A stretch of 64,000 nt of DNA from Nocardia higoensis (GCF_015477835.1 NZ_JADLQN010000001.1:558001-622000); one strand, 5' to 3'; shown: positions 28,904 through 38,130, counted from the stretch's first letter. The notes: generated by a model not told the origin, from the sequence alone. Made by a program: numbers and translations.

Positions 28904-30262
28904 TCAGGCCCTCCCGGTGCGACGCCGGTAGCGGACCCGGCACGGCTGCGCCAATTGCACGACCATCTTGGAGTGGTCGTTGCGGTAGCTCTCCGACGGC
29001 TGCGTCATCTCGAACTCCCAGTCCCGCAACAGGATGGAGAAGATCGCCTTGAGCTGCATGAGGGCGAACGCCGCGCCGACGCAGCGGTGCCTGCCCGCGC
29101 CGAAGGGGATCCAGGTCCAGCGGTTGACCAGATCGGCCTGGTTGGGGTCGATGTATCGGCCCGGATCGAAGGCGTCCGGATCGGGGAAGTCCTCGGGCAG
29201 CCGGTTGGAGATCGCCGGTGTCGCGGCCACGTGATCGCCCTTGGTGATGTGGTGCCCGCACACCTCGAAATCGCCCTGCGCCACCCGCATCAGGATGATC
29301 AGCGGCGGATGCAGCCGCAGGGTCTCCTTGAGCGTCGCCTCCAACAGCGGGATCTGGCGCAACGCGTGGAAGCTCACGTCCTGGCCGTCGGTGTAGATCT
29401 CGTCGAGTTCGGCGGTCACCCTGCTCAGCAGATCGGGGTGGCGCAGCAGTTCGATGACGGTCCATGCCGCGGTGCCCGAGGTGGTGTGGTGGCCGGCGAA
29501 CATCATCGAGATGAAGATGCCGGTGATCTCGCTTGCCGAGAATCGCGGCCCGCCGTCGTCGCCGGGCACCGAGACCAGCACGTCGAGCAGGTCGCGCTCG
29601 GCTTTGTCGGTGGGTGGGGCGGCGGCGCGCTGGTCCATGATCTGCTGCACCAACTCCACCAGGGCGGCGCGCGCTTCGTCGCGCTTGCGGAAGCTCTCGA
29701 TCGGAGCGTAGGGATCGACATAGGCCAACGCGTCGGTGCCGCGCTCGAGTTCGTGATAGAGCTTGGCGAACCGGTCGTCGAGCTCGTTGCGGAACTTCAC
29801 GCCGATCAGGCACGACGAGGACGTGTAGATGGTGAGTTCGGCGAAGAACTCGAGCAGGTCGATCTCACCCTCGTCGCCCCAGGTCGCCAGCATGCGTTCG
29901 ACCTCGGCGGAGATAGTGCTCGCGTGCCCGCGCATCTGCTCCGCGCGCAGGGCCGAATTGTGCAGCATCTCCTTGCGGCGTTCCGGGCTGGCGTCGAACA
30001 CCACGCCGTCGCCGAAGATCGGCTTCATGAACGGGTAAGCCGCGGCCTGATCCATGTCCTCGTCGCCCGCGCGGAAGAAGAACTCGTTGGCCTCGGCGCC
30101 GCTGAGCAGGATGACCTGCTTGCCCGCCAGCTCGAACGCGCCGACGTCGCCGCATTCGGCTCGTACGCGCCGCATCAGGGCGATCGGGTCGGTGCGGAAC
30201 TCCTCGAGGTGCCCGTGTTCGTGCTCCCCGCCGGAGACCCGCTGTGGTTTCACCAGAGTCAT
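28904..30262 (-). CDS. cyp51: Sterol 14-alpha-demethylase, CYP51
   Basis: 452 residues. I-helix MMFAGHHTTSGTAAWTVIEL, KETLRLHPPLIILMRVA (ExxR), heme site PFGAGRHRCVGAAFALMQLK. The signature region YVDPYAPIESFRKRDEARAA and the N-terminal RVSGGEHEHGHLEEFRTDP are nearly those of M. tuberculosis CYP51 (Rv0764c). It removes the 14-alpha-methyl of sterols such as lanosterol or obtusifoliol. ATG at 30262 with GGAAGGA before it. In mycobacteria the gene lies in one operon with cyp123 and the ferredoxin; here it is inverted and about 4 kb away but keeps the same promoter element. Confidence 0.96.
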   Translation of the reverse strand: MTLVKPQRVSGGEHEHGHLEEFRTDPIALMRRVRAECGDVGAFELAGKQVILLSGAEANEFFFRAGDEDMDQAAAYPFMKPIFGDGVVFDASPERRKEMLHNSALRAEQMRGHASTISAEVERMLATWGDEGEIDLLEFFAELTIYTSSSCLIGVKFRNELDDRFAKLYHELERGTDALAYVDPYAPIESFRKRDEARAALVELVQQIMDQRAAAPPTDKAERDLLDVLVSVPGDDGGPRFSASEITGIFISMMFAGHHTTSGTAAWTVIELLRHPDLLSRVTAELDEIYTDGQDVSFHALRQIPLLEATLKETLRLHPPLIILMRVAQGDFEVCGHHITKGDHVAATPAISNRLPEDFPDPDAFDPGRYIDPNQADLVNRWTWIPFGAGRHRCVGAAFALMQLKAIFSILLRDWEFEMTQPSESYRNDHSKMVVQLAQPCRVRYRRRTGRA

Positions 30263-30300
30263 CGGAATCCTTCCGCAGATACCTGTCCAATTCACATGAT

Positions 30301-30324
30301 GGACACGTGTCTGGACAGTACTAT
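30301..30324. promoter_or_regulatory. TetR-type operator/promoter, copy 3 of 3 (cyp51)
   Basis: Minus-strand reading contains TACTGTCCAGACACGTGTCC with -10 TACTGT (30315-30320) and a TTGCCC -35 18 bases upstream. One base differs from the cyp123 copy over the 20-base core (CACGTG versus CACATG). Predicted cyp51 leader is about 45 bases. It also sits before the divergent Mce gene. Confidence 0.75.
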
Positions 30325-30392
30325 GACGAACGGGAACCGGGCAAGAGAGCCGCGGTGGACCGCGCACCCGGCACCCTCGCGAGAGGTGAACA

Positions 30393-31613
30393 GTGGACCC
30401 ACGTCAGCACATCCCCCGGAATCGGCACTCTCACCTGCGTAGAGTCTGGGAGGCGCTACGCCTGAAAGCGGCGGGTCTGGTGTTCGTGGCGGCGGGAGTC
30501 GTGGTGATCCTGCTGGCCTTGGCCGCCTTCGCCGGGCGTTTCCAGGACACCGCCGTGGTCACCGTGGACGCTCCGCGCAGCGGCCTGGTGCTCGACCCCG
30601 ACGCCGAGGTCCGCATGCGCGGCGTGGAGATCGGCCGGGTGGCCGCCGTCGAGCCCCATTCCGACCGGGTGCGCCTGACCCTGGAACTCGATCCGGCACT
30701 GATGCCGATGGTGCCGGAGAACGCCTTGGTCGACATCCGCTCGACCACCGTGTTCGGCGCGAAGTACATCAATTTCGTCGATCCGCCGCAGCCGTCGGCG
30801 GCATCGCTGAGCGACGGCGCGCTGATCCGCGCCGACGCCGTGACCGTCGAGTTCAACACGCTCTTCCAGCGGCTGTCGACGATTCTCGCGCGAATCGAAC
30901 CCTCGAAACTGAACGCGACGCTGGCCGCGCTCGGTCAGGCGCTGCGCGGCCGTGGCGCCACGCTCGGCGAATTGCTGGAACGCGCCGACACCTATCTGCG
31001 GGAGATGAATCCGACACTGCCCACCTTGCGCGCCGACATGGCCGCCACCGCCCAGGTCGCCGGGATCTATGCCGACACCACACCGGACCTGCTGCGCACG
31101 GTCGACAACGCCACTGTCACCTCGGCCACCCTCGCCGATCACAGCGCCGACTTCGACGAGGTGCTGATGAACGTCACCGGCCTGGCACAGACCGTGGGCA
31201 CGGTGCTCTCCGAGAACGAACAGAACCTCGCCGACTCCCTCGCCCTGCTCGCCCCGGCCACCGCGCTGCTGCACCGGTACAGCCCGGCGGTGAACTGCGT
31301 GGTGAACGCCGTCGTCACAGTACTGCCGCAAGGCGAGGCGATCTTCGGCGGCAACCAACCCGGCGCGGCCTTCAACGCCCACTTCATGTTCGGTGCGGAG
31401 CCGTACCGGTACCCCGAGGACCTGCCGAAGGTGAACGCCACCGGCGGGCCGGACTGTACGGGCCTGGTCGACCCGGCGCCGGGCTCGCATTCGAACTACG
31501 TCGTCACCGACACCAACGAGGGCATGCCGTTCGTGCCGTCCACGTCGAGTCGGTGGATCCACGACCCGCGAACGGTCTTCGAGGTGTTCTTCGGCGAATT
31601 GCTCGGCCGGTGA
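30393..31613 (+). CDS. Orphan Mce-family (MlaD) protein, MceA-like
   Basis: 406 residues. One N-terminal TM anchor, AAGLVFVAAGVVVILLALAA (about 26-46), then an MlaD domain (about 50-130: VRMRGVEIGRVAAVEPHSDR, FGAKYINFVDP) and the long helical Mce1/4A-type tail. Mce proteins form lipid-transfer tubes with YrbE permeases. Here there is only one subunit and no YrbE, so it must use a remote complex or work differently. GTG at 30393. Divergent from cyp51 through a shared operator region, hinting at sterol or lipid trafficking. Confidence 0.85.
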   Translation: MDPRQHIPRNRHSHLRRVWEALRLKAAGLVFVAAGVVVILLALAAFAGRFQDTAVVTVDAPRSGLVLDPDAEVRMRGVEIGRVAAVEPHSDRVRLTLELDPALMPMVPENALVDIRSTTVFGAKYINFVDPPQPSAASLSDGALIRADAVTVEFNTLFQRLSTILARIEPSKLNATLAALGQALRGRGATLGELLERADTYLREMNPTLPTLRADMAATAQVAGIYADTTPDLLRTVDNATVTSATLADHSADFDEVLMNVTGLAQTVGTVLSENEQNLADSLALLAPATALLHRYSPAVNCVVNAVVTVLPQGEAIFGGNQPGAAFNAHFMFGAEPYRYPEDLPKVNATGGPDCTGLVDPAPGSHSNYVVTDTNEGMPFVPSTSSRWIHDPRTVFEVFFGELLGR

Positions 31614-31746
31614 GTGCCGACGACCCGGACGGCGGACAGCGGCGCACGACCGCAGCCGACAGTCGCTCCTGCATGTCCGCGCTCGACGCCGAGCCCGCCT
31701 GACCCATCACCCCGCGGGCGCGTACAACCGCACCGGATCCCCCGGG

Positions 31747-33534
31747 CTAGACCAGATCCAGCACGTGTGGCAACCCCGCCCGATACCGATCGGCGTCCAC
31801 CGCCTTGGCTGCCTCGAAGATCGGCAGCCGCACCAGCGGGAACACCGGCGCCCGCGGACCGGGATCGTCCGCGGCGTCCATGATCGCGTTGGCCGCGGTG
31901 CGTCCGGACTCGTTGGCACCCTCCATGGTCGCCAGATCGATGTGGTTGCGCACGTGGTCGCCGCCGAAGAACAAGTTGGGGACGGCGCAGTACGAGTGCG
32001 GTCGGTGGGCGTAGGAGCCGACCGTATTGACCAGCAGCGGGGTGGCGTTGTCGATCGCGCCGCCGTTCCAGGTGATGCCGGGATCCAGATGCCAGGAGTG
32101 CACATCCTCGTCGCGCAGCCAGCCGGTACCGGTATTGAGCCATTCCTTCAGCTGGGCCCAGGTCTCGGCCGCGATCTCGGTCTTGGTGCACTGCTTGGCG
32201 GTCTTGCCGTAGAGGATGCCGGGTGTGTCCCAGTCGGAGATGTCGACCGAAAGGCATTCGCGCACCGTACCGTCGCCGTACCTGCTCGCGAAGTCGTCCA
32301 CCCACATGGGCGCCTGCCTCAGCGCGGTCAGCGCCCAGGGGGTGCCGAGCGCGGCGACGTGGCCCTCGGGCAGTTCGGTCGAGGTGCGCAGGAAGTACTG
32401 GATGCCGACCATCCAGTCCACGATCAGCTGCCGCATTCCCGCCAGGCTCGGATCGGCGTCGAGGAGGGCCTCGTTCAGCAGCGGGACGGTACGGTCGACC
32501 GGTGCGGCGCACAGGTACCAGTCGGCGGTCACCGTGTTCGATCCGGCCGAGCCCGCCGTGCGCACCGCGCTGACCAGCCCGCCGCGCATCTCGAAGTGGG
32601 TCGCGCCCTGACCCATCACGAATCGCACGCCGCGTGCGCGCAGATACTCCACCCATGGGTCGATCCACGCCTCGTTGGTCGGCCGGTTGAGGATGCGGTC
32701 GATGCCGCCGGAGTACTGCGGGATCAATCCTGTGCCCGCGAGCACGAGCGCCTCGCCGATGGTGCCGATGGTGCGTGCCGAACTCATGTGCGGCTTGGCG
32801 GCGACGGTGATCCTGGTCAGCGCGGAGACCAGATAGTCGCGATAGGCCGGGGACTTGCCGTCGGCGCGCAATGCCTGTTCCCAGGTCATGTGCTCCCACT
32901 GCCCGAACCGGCGCTCGTCGCAGGAGGTGAACCACATCATCATCTGCTTGCCGAAGAAGGCCAGCTCCGTCGGCGGCAGTTCGGGGATGAAGCTCAATCC
33001 GCCGATGATGCTGTTCTGCAACCGCTGCGGCGTGAGCTGGTCGACCGCGCCGAGTTCGACCGGCACGAAGATCGGCGGTTTGCCCCGGAAGCCCGCCACC
33101 GTGCCCTCGACCCGGATCAAGTTGTCCGCCACACCGTTCGGGTTGCCGGGGAACGGGATTCGGCTCATCAGCTCCGGGATGTTCTGGTAGCACCCCGGAA
33201 AGAAGCGAAATCCGTGCTCACCTGGCAGATCGAGCCGTCCGTCGCGCCCGGTGCCGGGGACCGGCATACTGCGCGCCTTGCCGCCCAGATAGGACGGTTC
33301 GTACACGGTCACCTGGTAGCCGCGTTCGATCAGCTCGTGCGCGGCCGACAGTCCGGCGACGCCGCCGCCGAACACAGCGACCGTGCGGCCGCCGCCGGTG
33401 CGTAGCCACGGCGTGCGCCTGGAGCCGGTCGCGTCGGCCATCGGCGCGGTGGCGGCCAGGCCGATGCCCGCGGCCAGCGCGCCACGCAGTACGTCGCGGC
33501 GGGTGGGTCCGGTGGCGGGTCGCTTGTCATCCAT
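31747..33534 (-). CDS. Tat-exported FAD-dependent oxidoreductase (hydroxysqualene dehydroxylase/phytoene desaturase-like)
   Basis: 595 residues. Twin-arginine signal TRRDVLRGALAAGIGLAA at residues 11-28. FAD-binding VAVFGGGVAGLSAAHELIER, followed by EPSYLGGKARSM, the amine-oxidase/phytoene-desaturase dinucleotide motif, and C-terminal NLFFGGDHVRNHIDLATMEG. Resembles proteins labelled HpnE-like; the Tat signal implies action outside the membrane with FAD loaded before export. ATG at 33534, 37 bases downstream of the FAD monooxygenase gene. Substrate probably an isoprenoid or sterol (inference). Confidence 0.85.
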   Translation of the reverse strand: MDDKRPATGPTRRDVLRGALAAGIGLAATAPMADATGSRRTPWLRTGGGRTVAVFGGGVAGLSAAHELIERGYQVTVYEPSYLGGKARSMPVPGTGRDGRLDLPGEHGFRFFPGCYQNIPELMSRIPFPGNPNGVADNLIRVEGTVAGFRGKPPIFVPVELGAVDQLTPQRLQNSIIGGLSFIPELPPTELAFFGKQMMMWFTSCDERRFGQWEHMTWEQALRADGKSPAYRDYLVSALTRITVAAKPHMSSARTIGTIGEALVLAGTGLIPQYSGGIDRILNRPTNEAWIDPWVEYLRARGVRFVMGQGATHFEMRGGLVSAVRTAGSAGSNTVTADWYLCAAPVDRTVPLLNEALLDADPSLAGMRQLIVDWMVGIQYFLRTSTELPEGHVAALGTPWALTALRQAPMWVDDFASRYGDGTVRECLSVDISDWDTPGILYGKTAKQCTKTEIAAETWAQLKEWLNTGTGWLRDEDVHSWHLDPGITWNGGAIDNATPLLVNTVGSYAHRPHSYCAVPNLFFGGDHVRNHIDLATMEGANESGRTAANAIMDAADDPGPRAPVFPLVRLPIFEAAKAVDADRYRAGLPHVLDLV

Positions 33535-33571
33535 GTCGCTCTCCTGAACAGACGGCGGTCGGAGGGGGTGA

Positions 33572-34978
33572 TCACACGAGTGGCCGAATGTCACGGCGGG
33601 GGGAGGACGGCGGCAGGTGCCCGGCGGCGGTGACGCCGCGGGCCTGCCACCAATCGGAGACCAGATCGCGCGCCTCACCGGCGAGATCGGCGAGCACCGG
33701 GGTGAGGGCGGGAAAGGAACGGCGCAGCGCGCGGGCGGTGAGTTCGACGCTGCGGGTCGGTCCGAGGATGTCGGAGGGGCGCTTGGTGCGGGAGAAGATC
33801 TCGGTGACCTGCGAGGCGAGGCCGCGGTCGGTGGCGGCCTTGCGGTACAGCTCGATCTCGAGCGAATTCATCGCCGTGCCGCGCGCGAGCCGATTGGTCC
33901 ACTGGAATATCTCGAGACAATCGGCCACTCGCCTGCGCTCCCAATCCCGGAGCAGCGCATCGAGTTCGGCGCGGTCGTCGAGGACCGGTGCCGCCATCTC
34001 GCCCAGCAGCCGCCCGTAGCGCAGCGCGTCGCGAATGCCCTGCGCGGTGACCGGATCCTTGAAATGGCCGGCGTCCCCGGCCAGCGCCCAGCCGGGGCCC
34101 GCCGCGTGCCGGAAATAGGACTCGATGCCGGTCGCCGAGCGCACGCGGCCGACCCGCTCACAGCCGGACAGCCGCTCGGTCAGTCCGGGAAGTCGTTGCA
34201 GCGCTTGGGTATAGCTGCGCTCGGCGACACCGGGGCGCAGCTTCCCCTCGGCGACGGCCGGCTGCACCAGGCTGAGCACCAAGCCCTCCTCACACGGGAA
34301 GGCGGTGCCGAGATCGGTGCCCTCGCGCCATTGCGCGGCGATGTGCCGCCACGAGTCCGCGGCATCGCGCCAGTACGCGAAGAAGCAGTCCCGCCCGCTG
34401 GGAACAGCCAGCCACGGTGTCGTAGCCCCGGTCAGCCGGGCGACCGTGCTGCGCCTGCCATCCGCGCCGACCACCAGGGCGGCTCGCAGCTCGTGTGTCC
34501 CCGCTGCGTCGGTGTACCGGACACCGACGCAGCGCCGCCCGTCCCAGAGCAGTTCCGCCACGCGCGACCCCTCGCGCACCTGCGCGCCCGCCGCCCGGGC
34601 GGTCTCCACGAGCGCGGCATCCAAGCCGGTGCGCCGCACGCAGAGTGCGTAGTCGATGCCCTCGGCCGGGGTGAAGTCCGAGGTGACGTCCACGCCGGAT
34701 CCCGCCGCGAAGGCGGATCGCAATTCGGGCGCGCCGATCGCTCGCACTCGGGCCAACGCGCCCGCACGTCGCAGTTCGGCGACTGTCGCAGGCCACAGCA
34801 GGTGGGTGGACAACGTGTCGGAAGGAAATTTCGCGGCGTCGAGGACCACCACGGAGCGTCCGGCGCGCGCGAAGGCGACCGCGGCCGCGGACCCGGCACA
34901 ACGCGCTCCCACGATGATGACCTCGGTTTCTTCGCCCTGCGCAGCGGGTGAGCCGTCCATCCGAACCGCCTCGGTCAC
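33572..34978 (-). CDS. FAD-dependent monooxygenase/geranylgeranyl-reductase-like protein
   Basis: 468 residues. FAD motif VIIVGARCAGSAAAVAFARA, DG motif in VVGADGRRSTVARLTGA, and WALAGDAGHFKDPVTAQGIR (GD motif). PHBH-like fold, FAD_binding_3 type; hydroxylation or saturation of an isoprenoid chain are the usual roles. GTG at 34978; ATG at 34960 is an alternative. In an operon with the Tat FAD enzyme and divergent from a TetR gene, with a CGGACA/TGTCCG palindrome at the promoter. Confidence 0.85.
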   Translation of the reverse strand: MTEAVRMDGSPAAQGEETEVIIVGARCAGSAAAVAFARAGRSVVVLDAAKFPSDTLSTHLLWPATVAELRRAGALARVRAIGAPELRSAFAAGSGVDVTSDFTPAEGIDYALCVRRTGLDAALVETARAAGAQVREGSRVAELLWDGRRCVGVRYTDAAGTHELRAALVVGADGRRSTVARLTGATTPWLAVPSGRDCFFAYWRDAADSWRHIAAQWREGTDLGTAFPCEEGLVLSLVQPAVAEGKLRPGVAERSYTQALQRLPGLTERLSGCERVGRVRSATGIESYFRHAAGPGWALAGDAGHFKDPVTAQGIRDALRYGRLLGEMAAPVLDDRAELDALLRDWERRRVADCLEIFQWTNRLARGTAMNSLEIELYRKAATDRGLASQVTEIFSRTKRPSDILGPTRSVELTARALRRSFPALTPVLADLAGEARDLVSDWWQARGVTAAGHLPPSSPRRDIRPLV

Positions 34979-34985
34979 CTAGTCT

Positions 34986-35000
34986 CGGACACACTGTCCG
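34986..35000. promoter_or_regulatory. Palindromic operator between the FAD monooxygenase and TetR genes
   Basis: CGGACA-CAC-TGTCCG. A CATAAT -10 candidate for the leftward genes lies just upstream (35002-35007, minus strand). Typical position for the divergent TetR at 35120. Confidence 0.6.
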
Positions 35001-35119
35001 ATTATGGTGAGGTCGGTCCGCGCGATTGTCAACAACCGCACATGTGTGGGCAGAATGGGCGGCATGCAGTCATGCAGCCGCTCGGGGCGGCGTCACGCCG
35101 TGGACGCGACGGGCGCCGG

Positions 35120-35764
35120 ATGGCGTCACTGACCCGGGTCCGCAAGACCGCGCGCAAAGCGGACGACGATCGGCGCGCCGAATTCGAGCAGCGCGTCCTG
35201 GTGGCGGTCGAGGAGCTGCTCGCCGACGGAACGCCGTTCACCGAGATCGCGGTGCAACGGATCGCCGCGGCGTCCGGGGCGGCGCGCTCGACGTTCTACC
35301 GCTACTTCCCGGACAAGAGCAGGCTGCTGGTCCGCATGGCCGAACTGGCGACCGCGGATCTGTTCCGCGCCGCCGAGTACTGGTGGCAGGCCGAACATGC
35401 CGACGAACAGGCCGGGGTCGTCGCCGCGATCAGCGCCATGATCGCCGGCTTCCGTGAGCACCGCTTCCTGTTGCTGGCCTTGGCCGAGGTCGCCTCCTAC
35501 GACCGCGACGTCGGCCACTACTGGCGCAGCCGGGTGGCGGCCTTCGTCGAGATCGTGCGCGCCCGGTTGGCATCCGAGCGGGACGCGGGCCGTGTCGACC
35601 CCGGCGTCGACCCGGCTGCGACCGCGGTGGTGCTGACCTCGATGGTGGAACGTTCCATCGCGACGGCCTTCGCGCGGGATTCCGGTCCTGACGACGAGGC
35701 GATGGCCAAAGCGCTCGGTCGCGCGATCTGGCTGATCGTCTACGGCGACGCGCCGGACCGCTGA
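35120..35764 (+). CDS. TetR-family regulator
   Basis: 214 residues. HTH at about 22-72: EFEQRVLVAVEELLADGTPF, then AAASGAARSTFYRYFPDKSR. ATG at 35120 is chosen; the preceding 26 codons encode no regulator feature. The C-terminal domain is the TetR_C type common in mycolic actinobacteria. It probably represses the divergent FAD monooxygenase/Tat oxidoreductase operon through the 34986-35000 palindrome and itself. Convergent with another TetR gene 45 bases away. Confidence 0.87.
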   Translation: MASLTRVRKTARKADDDRRAEFEQRVLVAVEELLADGTPFTEIAVQRIAAASGAARSTFYRYFPDKSRLLVRMAELATADLFRAAEYWWQAEHADEQAGVVAAISAMIAGFREHRFLLLALAEVASYDRDVGHYWRSRVAAFVEIVRARLASERDAGRVDPGVDPAATAVVLTSMVERSIATAFARDSGPDDEAMAKALGRAIWLIVYGDAPDR

Positions 35765-35809
35765 GCGGGTAGGGCGCTGAAAAGCCTGTCCGCCAGACGA
35801 TCTCGCCGA

Positions 35810-36373
35810 TCAGGTGTGCGGTTCAACCAATCGCCGTGCCGCGAGCACGACGGCCTCGCGCTGAGCCGCCCGGCTCGCCTCGTCGGCAGCCTGCACGGCG
35901 TGGGTGGCCGAGGTGCGGGCCATGTCGGTGAGAATGCGCAGCAGCGCGATCGGATGGAACTCCTCGGTCACCGTGCCCGCGGCCTGACCGCGCCTGACCT
36001 CGGCGAGCTTCGGCGCGACCTCGGCTCGCAGTATCTCGACGACGGCTTCGTGCACGGCCGGCTCCAGATCGGCCCAGGCCTGTAGCCGGGCGTTGTCCGG
36101 GTTGGCCACGAAGTGGTCGAACAGCCGCCCGACATAGCCGGGCAGATCGTCGGCCGACAGCGCTGTCTCCGTGGTCGTCTGTGCCGCCCAGCGCTGGATC
36201 ACCGCCGCGTACAACTCGTCCTTGCCGGGAAAGTAGGCGTACAGACGGTCCTTGCTGGCCCGCGCCGCCGCGGCGATGCGGTTGATGCGCGCGCCCGCCA
36301 CCCCGAACTCGGCGAACTCCGCTTTCGCCGCGGCGAGTATTCGCTCTCTGGTCGCCTCTCCTGCTGCCCGCAT
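35810..36373 (-). CDS. TetR-family regulator of the DUF4334-ADH operon
   Basis: 187 residues. HTH at about 6-55: EATRERILAAAKAEFAEFGV, then AAARASKDRLYAYFPGKDEL. ATG at 36373 is chosen over the ATG at 36400 because the latter falls inside the 18-base operator. Helical ligand domain follows. Divergent from the DUF4334 and alcohol dehydrogenase genes, which it most likely represses. Confidence 0.88.
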   Translation of the reverse strand: MRAAGEATRERILAAAKAEFAEFGVAGARINRIAAAARASKDRLYAYFPGKDELYAAVIQRWAAQTTTETALSADDLPGYVGRLFDHFVANPDNARLQAWADLEPAVHEAVVEILRAEVAPKLAEVRRGQAAGTVTEEFHPIALLRILTDMARTSATHAVQAADEASRAAQREAVVLAARRLVEPHT

Positions 36374-36391
36374 GGCGTTGATCCTAGCTTG

Positions 36392-36409
36392 CCGAACCAT
36401 TTGGTTCGG
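36392..36409. promoter_or_regulatory. Perfect palindromic TetR operator
   Basis: CCGAACCATTTGGTTCGG: 8-base arms with a 2-base centre. On the minus strand a TATATC -10 candidate (36409-36414) abuts it, so binding would block TetR transcription start; it is 90 bases before the DUF4334 gene. Confidence 0.75.
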
Positions 36410-36498
36410 ATATATCGTCGGGTTCGGAGGCCCCGGACGACCGTCGCGCCATCCGGAGTCGGCGGCAGCGGAGCCGATACTGTGCGGAGGTAGGGACT

Positions 36499-36987
36499 GT
36501 GACGACCGATCGGATCGACTGGCGGGTGCTGCGCGAGGTGGGCGAGGGCGTCTCGCCCCGCGATCTGGACCAGCTCTGGTCCCAGCTGCCCACCGCGCGC
36601 GCCGAGGACATCCTCGGGCCGTGGCGCGGCGCCGCATTCCAGACCGGCCATCCGCTGTGCAAGGCGCTGGCCGCGAGCCGCTGGCACGGCAAGCATTTCC
36701 TGGCCCTCGACGACGCCAAGCCGCTCATCTGCCGTGACGAGCAGGGGAATCTGTTCTCGAACATCGAGCTGGGCCAAGGTGAGGCGACGCTGTGGAACAT
36801 CGAGTTCCGCGGCGAGGTCACCGCGACCATGGTCTACGACGGCCGTGCGGTCTTCGACCACTTCAAGTGGCTCGACGAGAACACCCTCATGGGCATCATG
36901 AACGGCAGGCGCGAGCTGGTGCTCAGTCGCGACGAACACTTCTACTTCCTGCTGGAGCGGGATCCCGAGGCGGGCGCGGTCCGATGA
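36499..36987 (+). CDS. DUF4334 (GXWXG) domain protein
   Basis: 162 residues. The N-terminal part has ILGPWRGAAFQTGHPLCKAL, the G-x-W-x-G type motif, followed by a DUF4334 beta-barrel segment TATMVYDGRAVFDHFKWLDE and VLSRDEHFYFLLER. Function of the family is unknown; it may bind a small hydrophobic ligand. GTG at 36499. Its stop overlaps the alcohol dehydrogenase ATG by 4 bases. Confidence 0.85.
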   Translation: MTTDRIDWRVLREVGEGVSPRDLDQLWSQLPTARAEDILGPWRGAAFQTGHPLCKALAASRWHGKHFLALDDAKPLICRDEQGNLFSNIELGQGEATLWNIEFRGEVTATMVYDGRAVFDHFKWLDENTLMGIMNGRRELVLSRDEHFYFLLERDPEAGAVR

Positions 36988-38078
36988 CCACCGTCACGAC
37001 CGCCGCGCTGTCCCGCGATCCGGGGGAGCCGTTCAGCCTGGAACAGGTGACCCTGGACGGGCCCCGTGCCGACGAGATCCTGGTGCGCATCGTGGCGTCC
37101 GGCATCTGCCACACCGATCTGGTCAGCCGCGCCGCCGGTTCGTCCCAGCGGCCGGTACTGCTCGGGCACGAGGGGGCGGGCATCGTCGAGGAAGTCGGTG
37201 CCCAGGTCGCCTCGGTGCGTCCGGGGGACCACGTGGTGCTCACGTTCCGGCACTGCGGCGACTGCCGGAACTGTGCCGCGGGCCGTCCGGCCTACTGTCT
37301 GAAGGCCAACGCGCTGAACACTTTCGGAGCTCGCGCAGACCGAACGTCGCGTGTCACCGTCGACGGCGCGCGCGTGCTCGACGGCTTCTTCGGCCAATCC
37401 AGTCTCGCGGGCTACGCGCTGTCCACCGAGGACAACACCGTCGTCGTCGACCCGTCGATCGATCTCGCGCTCGCGGCGCCGTTGGGCTGCGGCTTCCAGA
37501 CCGGTGCCGGTGCGGTGCTCAACGTTCTCGCCCCGGAGGGAGACTCCTGGCTGGCGTTGTTCGGCGCGGGCGCGGTCGGGATGGCGGCGCTGCTGGCGGC
37601 CGCCACGGTCGACGGGTTGCGTACGGTCGTGGTGGAGACCTCGCCGCAGCGCCGTGATCTCGCCATCGAGCTCGGCGCGGCCGAAGTGATCGATCCCGCC
37701 GGGGGCGGCACAGCGGAGCGTATTCGCGAACTCACCGGAACCGGGGCGGCGCACGCCGTGGACACCACCGGCATTCCGGCGGTGCTCGGCGACGCGGTTC
37801 GCGCCCTCGCGGTCGGTGGAACGGTCGTCGCGTTGGGGCTCGGCTCGGGCACGCCCCCGGTGGATGTGCGCGATATGGTGATGAACGGCAAGAGTATTCG
37901 TGGCTGCCTGGAGGGTGACTCCGTGCCGTCGGTGTTCATCCCGCAGCTGCTGGAGCTGCACCGTGCCGGTCGGTTCCCGCTGGAGCGGCTGGTGTCGGTC
38001 TATCCCGGCCCCGAGATCGATGTCGCGCTGAACGACCAGCGTGCGGGAAAGATCGTGAAGCCCGTGCTGCGCTGGTGA
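36984..38078 (+). CDS. Zinc-dependent NAD(P) alcohol dehydrogenase (MDR superfamily)
   Basis: 364 residues. Catalytic zinc ligands in SGICHTDLVSR and LLGHEGAGIVEEVG; the structural-zinc lobe is FRHCGDCRNCAAGRPAYC (four Cys); cofactor site ALFGAGAVGMAALLAAATVD. Class III/aryl-alcohol dehydrogenase type: it oxidises primary or aromatic alcohols. Translationally coupled to the DUF4334 gene and under a divergent TetR; hence a small inducible alcohol/aldehyde module. Confidence 0.93.
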   Translation: MTTVTTAALSRDPGEPFSLEQVTLDGPRADEILVRIVASGICHTDLVSRAAGSSQRPVLLGHEGAGIVEEVGAQVASVRPGDHVVLTFRHCGDCRNCAAGRPAYCLKANALNTFGARADRTSRVTVDGARVLDGFFGQSSLAGYALSTEDNTVVVDPSIDLALAAPLGCGFQTGAGAVLNVLAPEGDSWLALFGAGAVGMAALLAAATVDGLRTVVVETSPQRRDLAIELGAAEVIDPAGGGTAERIRELTGTGAAHAVDTTGIPAVLGDAVRALAVGGTVVALGLGSGTPPVDVRDMVMNGKSIRGCLEGDSVPSVFIPQLLELHRAGRFPLERLVSVYPGPEIDVALNDQRAGKIVKPVLRW

Positions 38079-38101
38079 ATCGCCGTCGTGCTCGATGACG
38101 A

Positions 38102-38126
38102 GGGGCGTCGGTGATACCGGCGCCCC
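38102..38126. terminator. Hairpin terminator between ADH and the small gene
   Basis: GGGGCGTCGG / CCGGCGCCCC with a 5-base loop and one mismatch, between convergent stops at 38078 and 38131. Confidence 0.65.
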
Positions 38127-38130
38127 GCTC

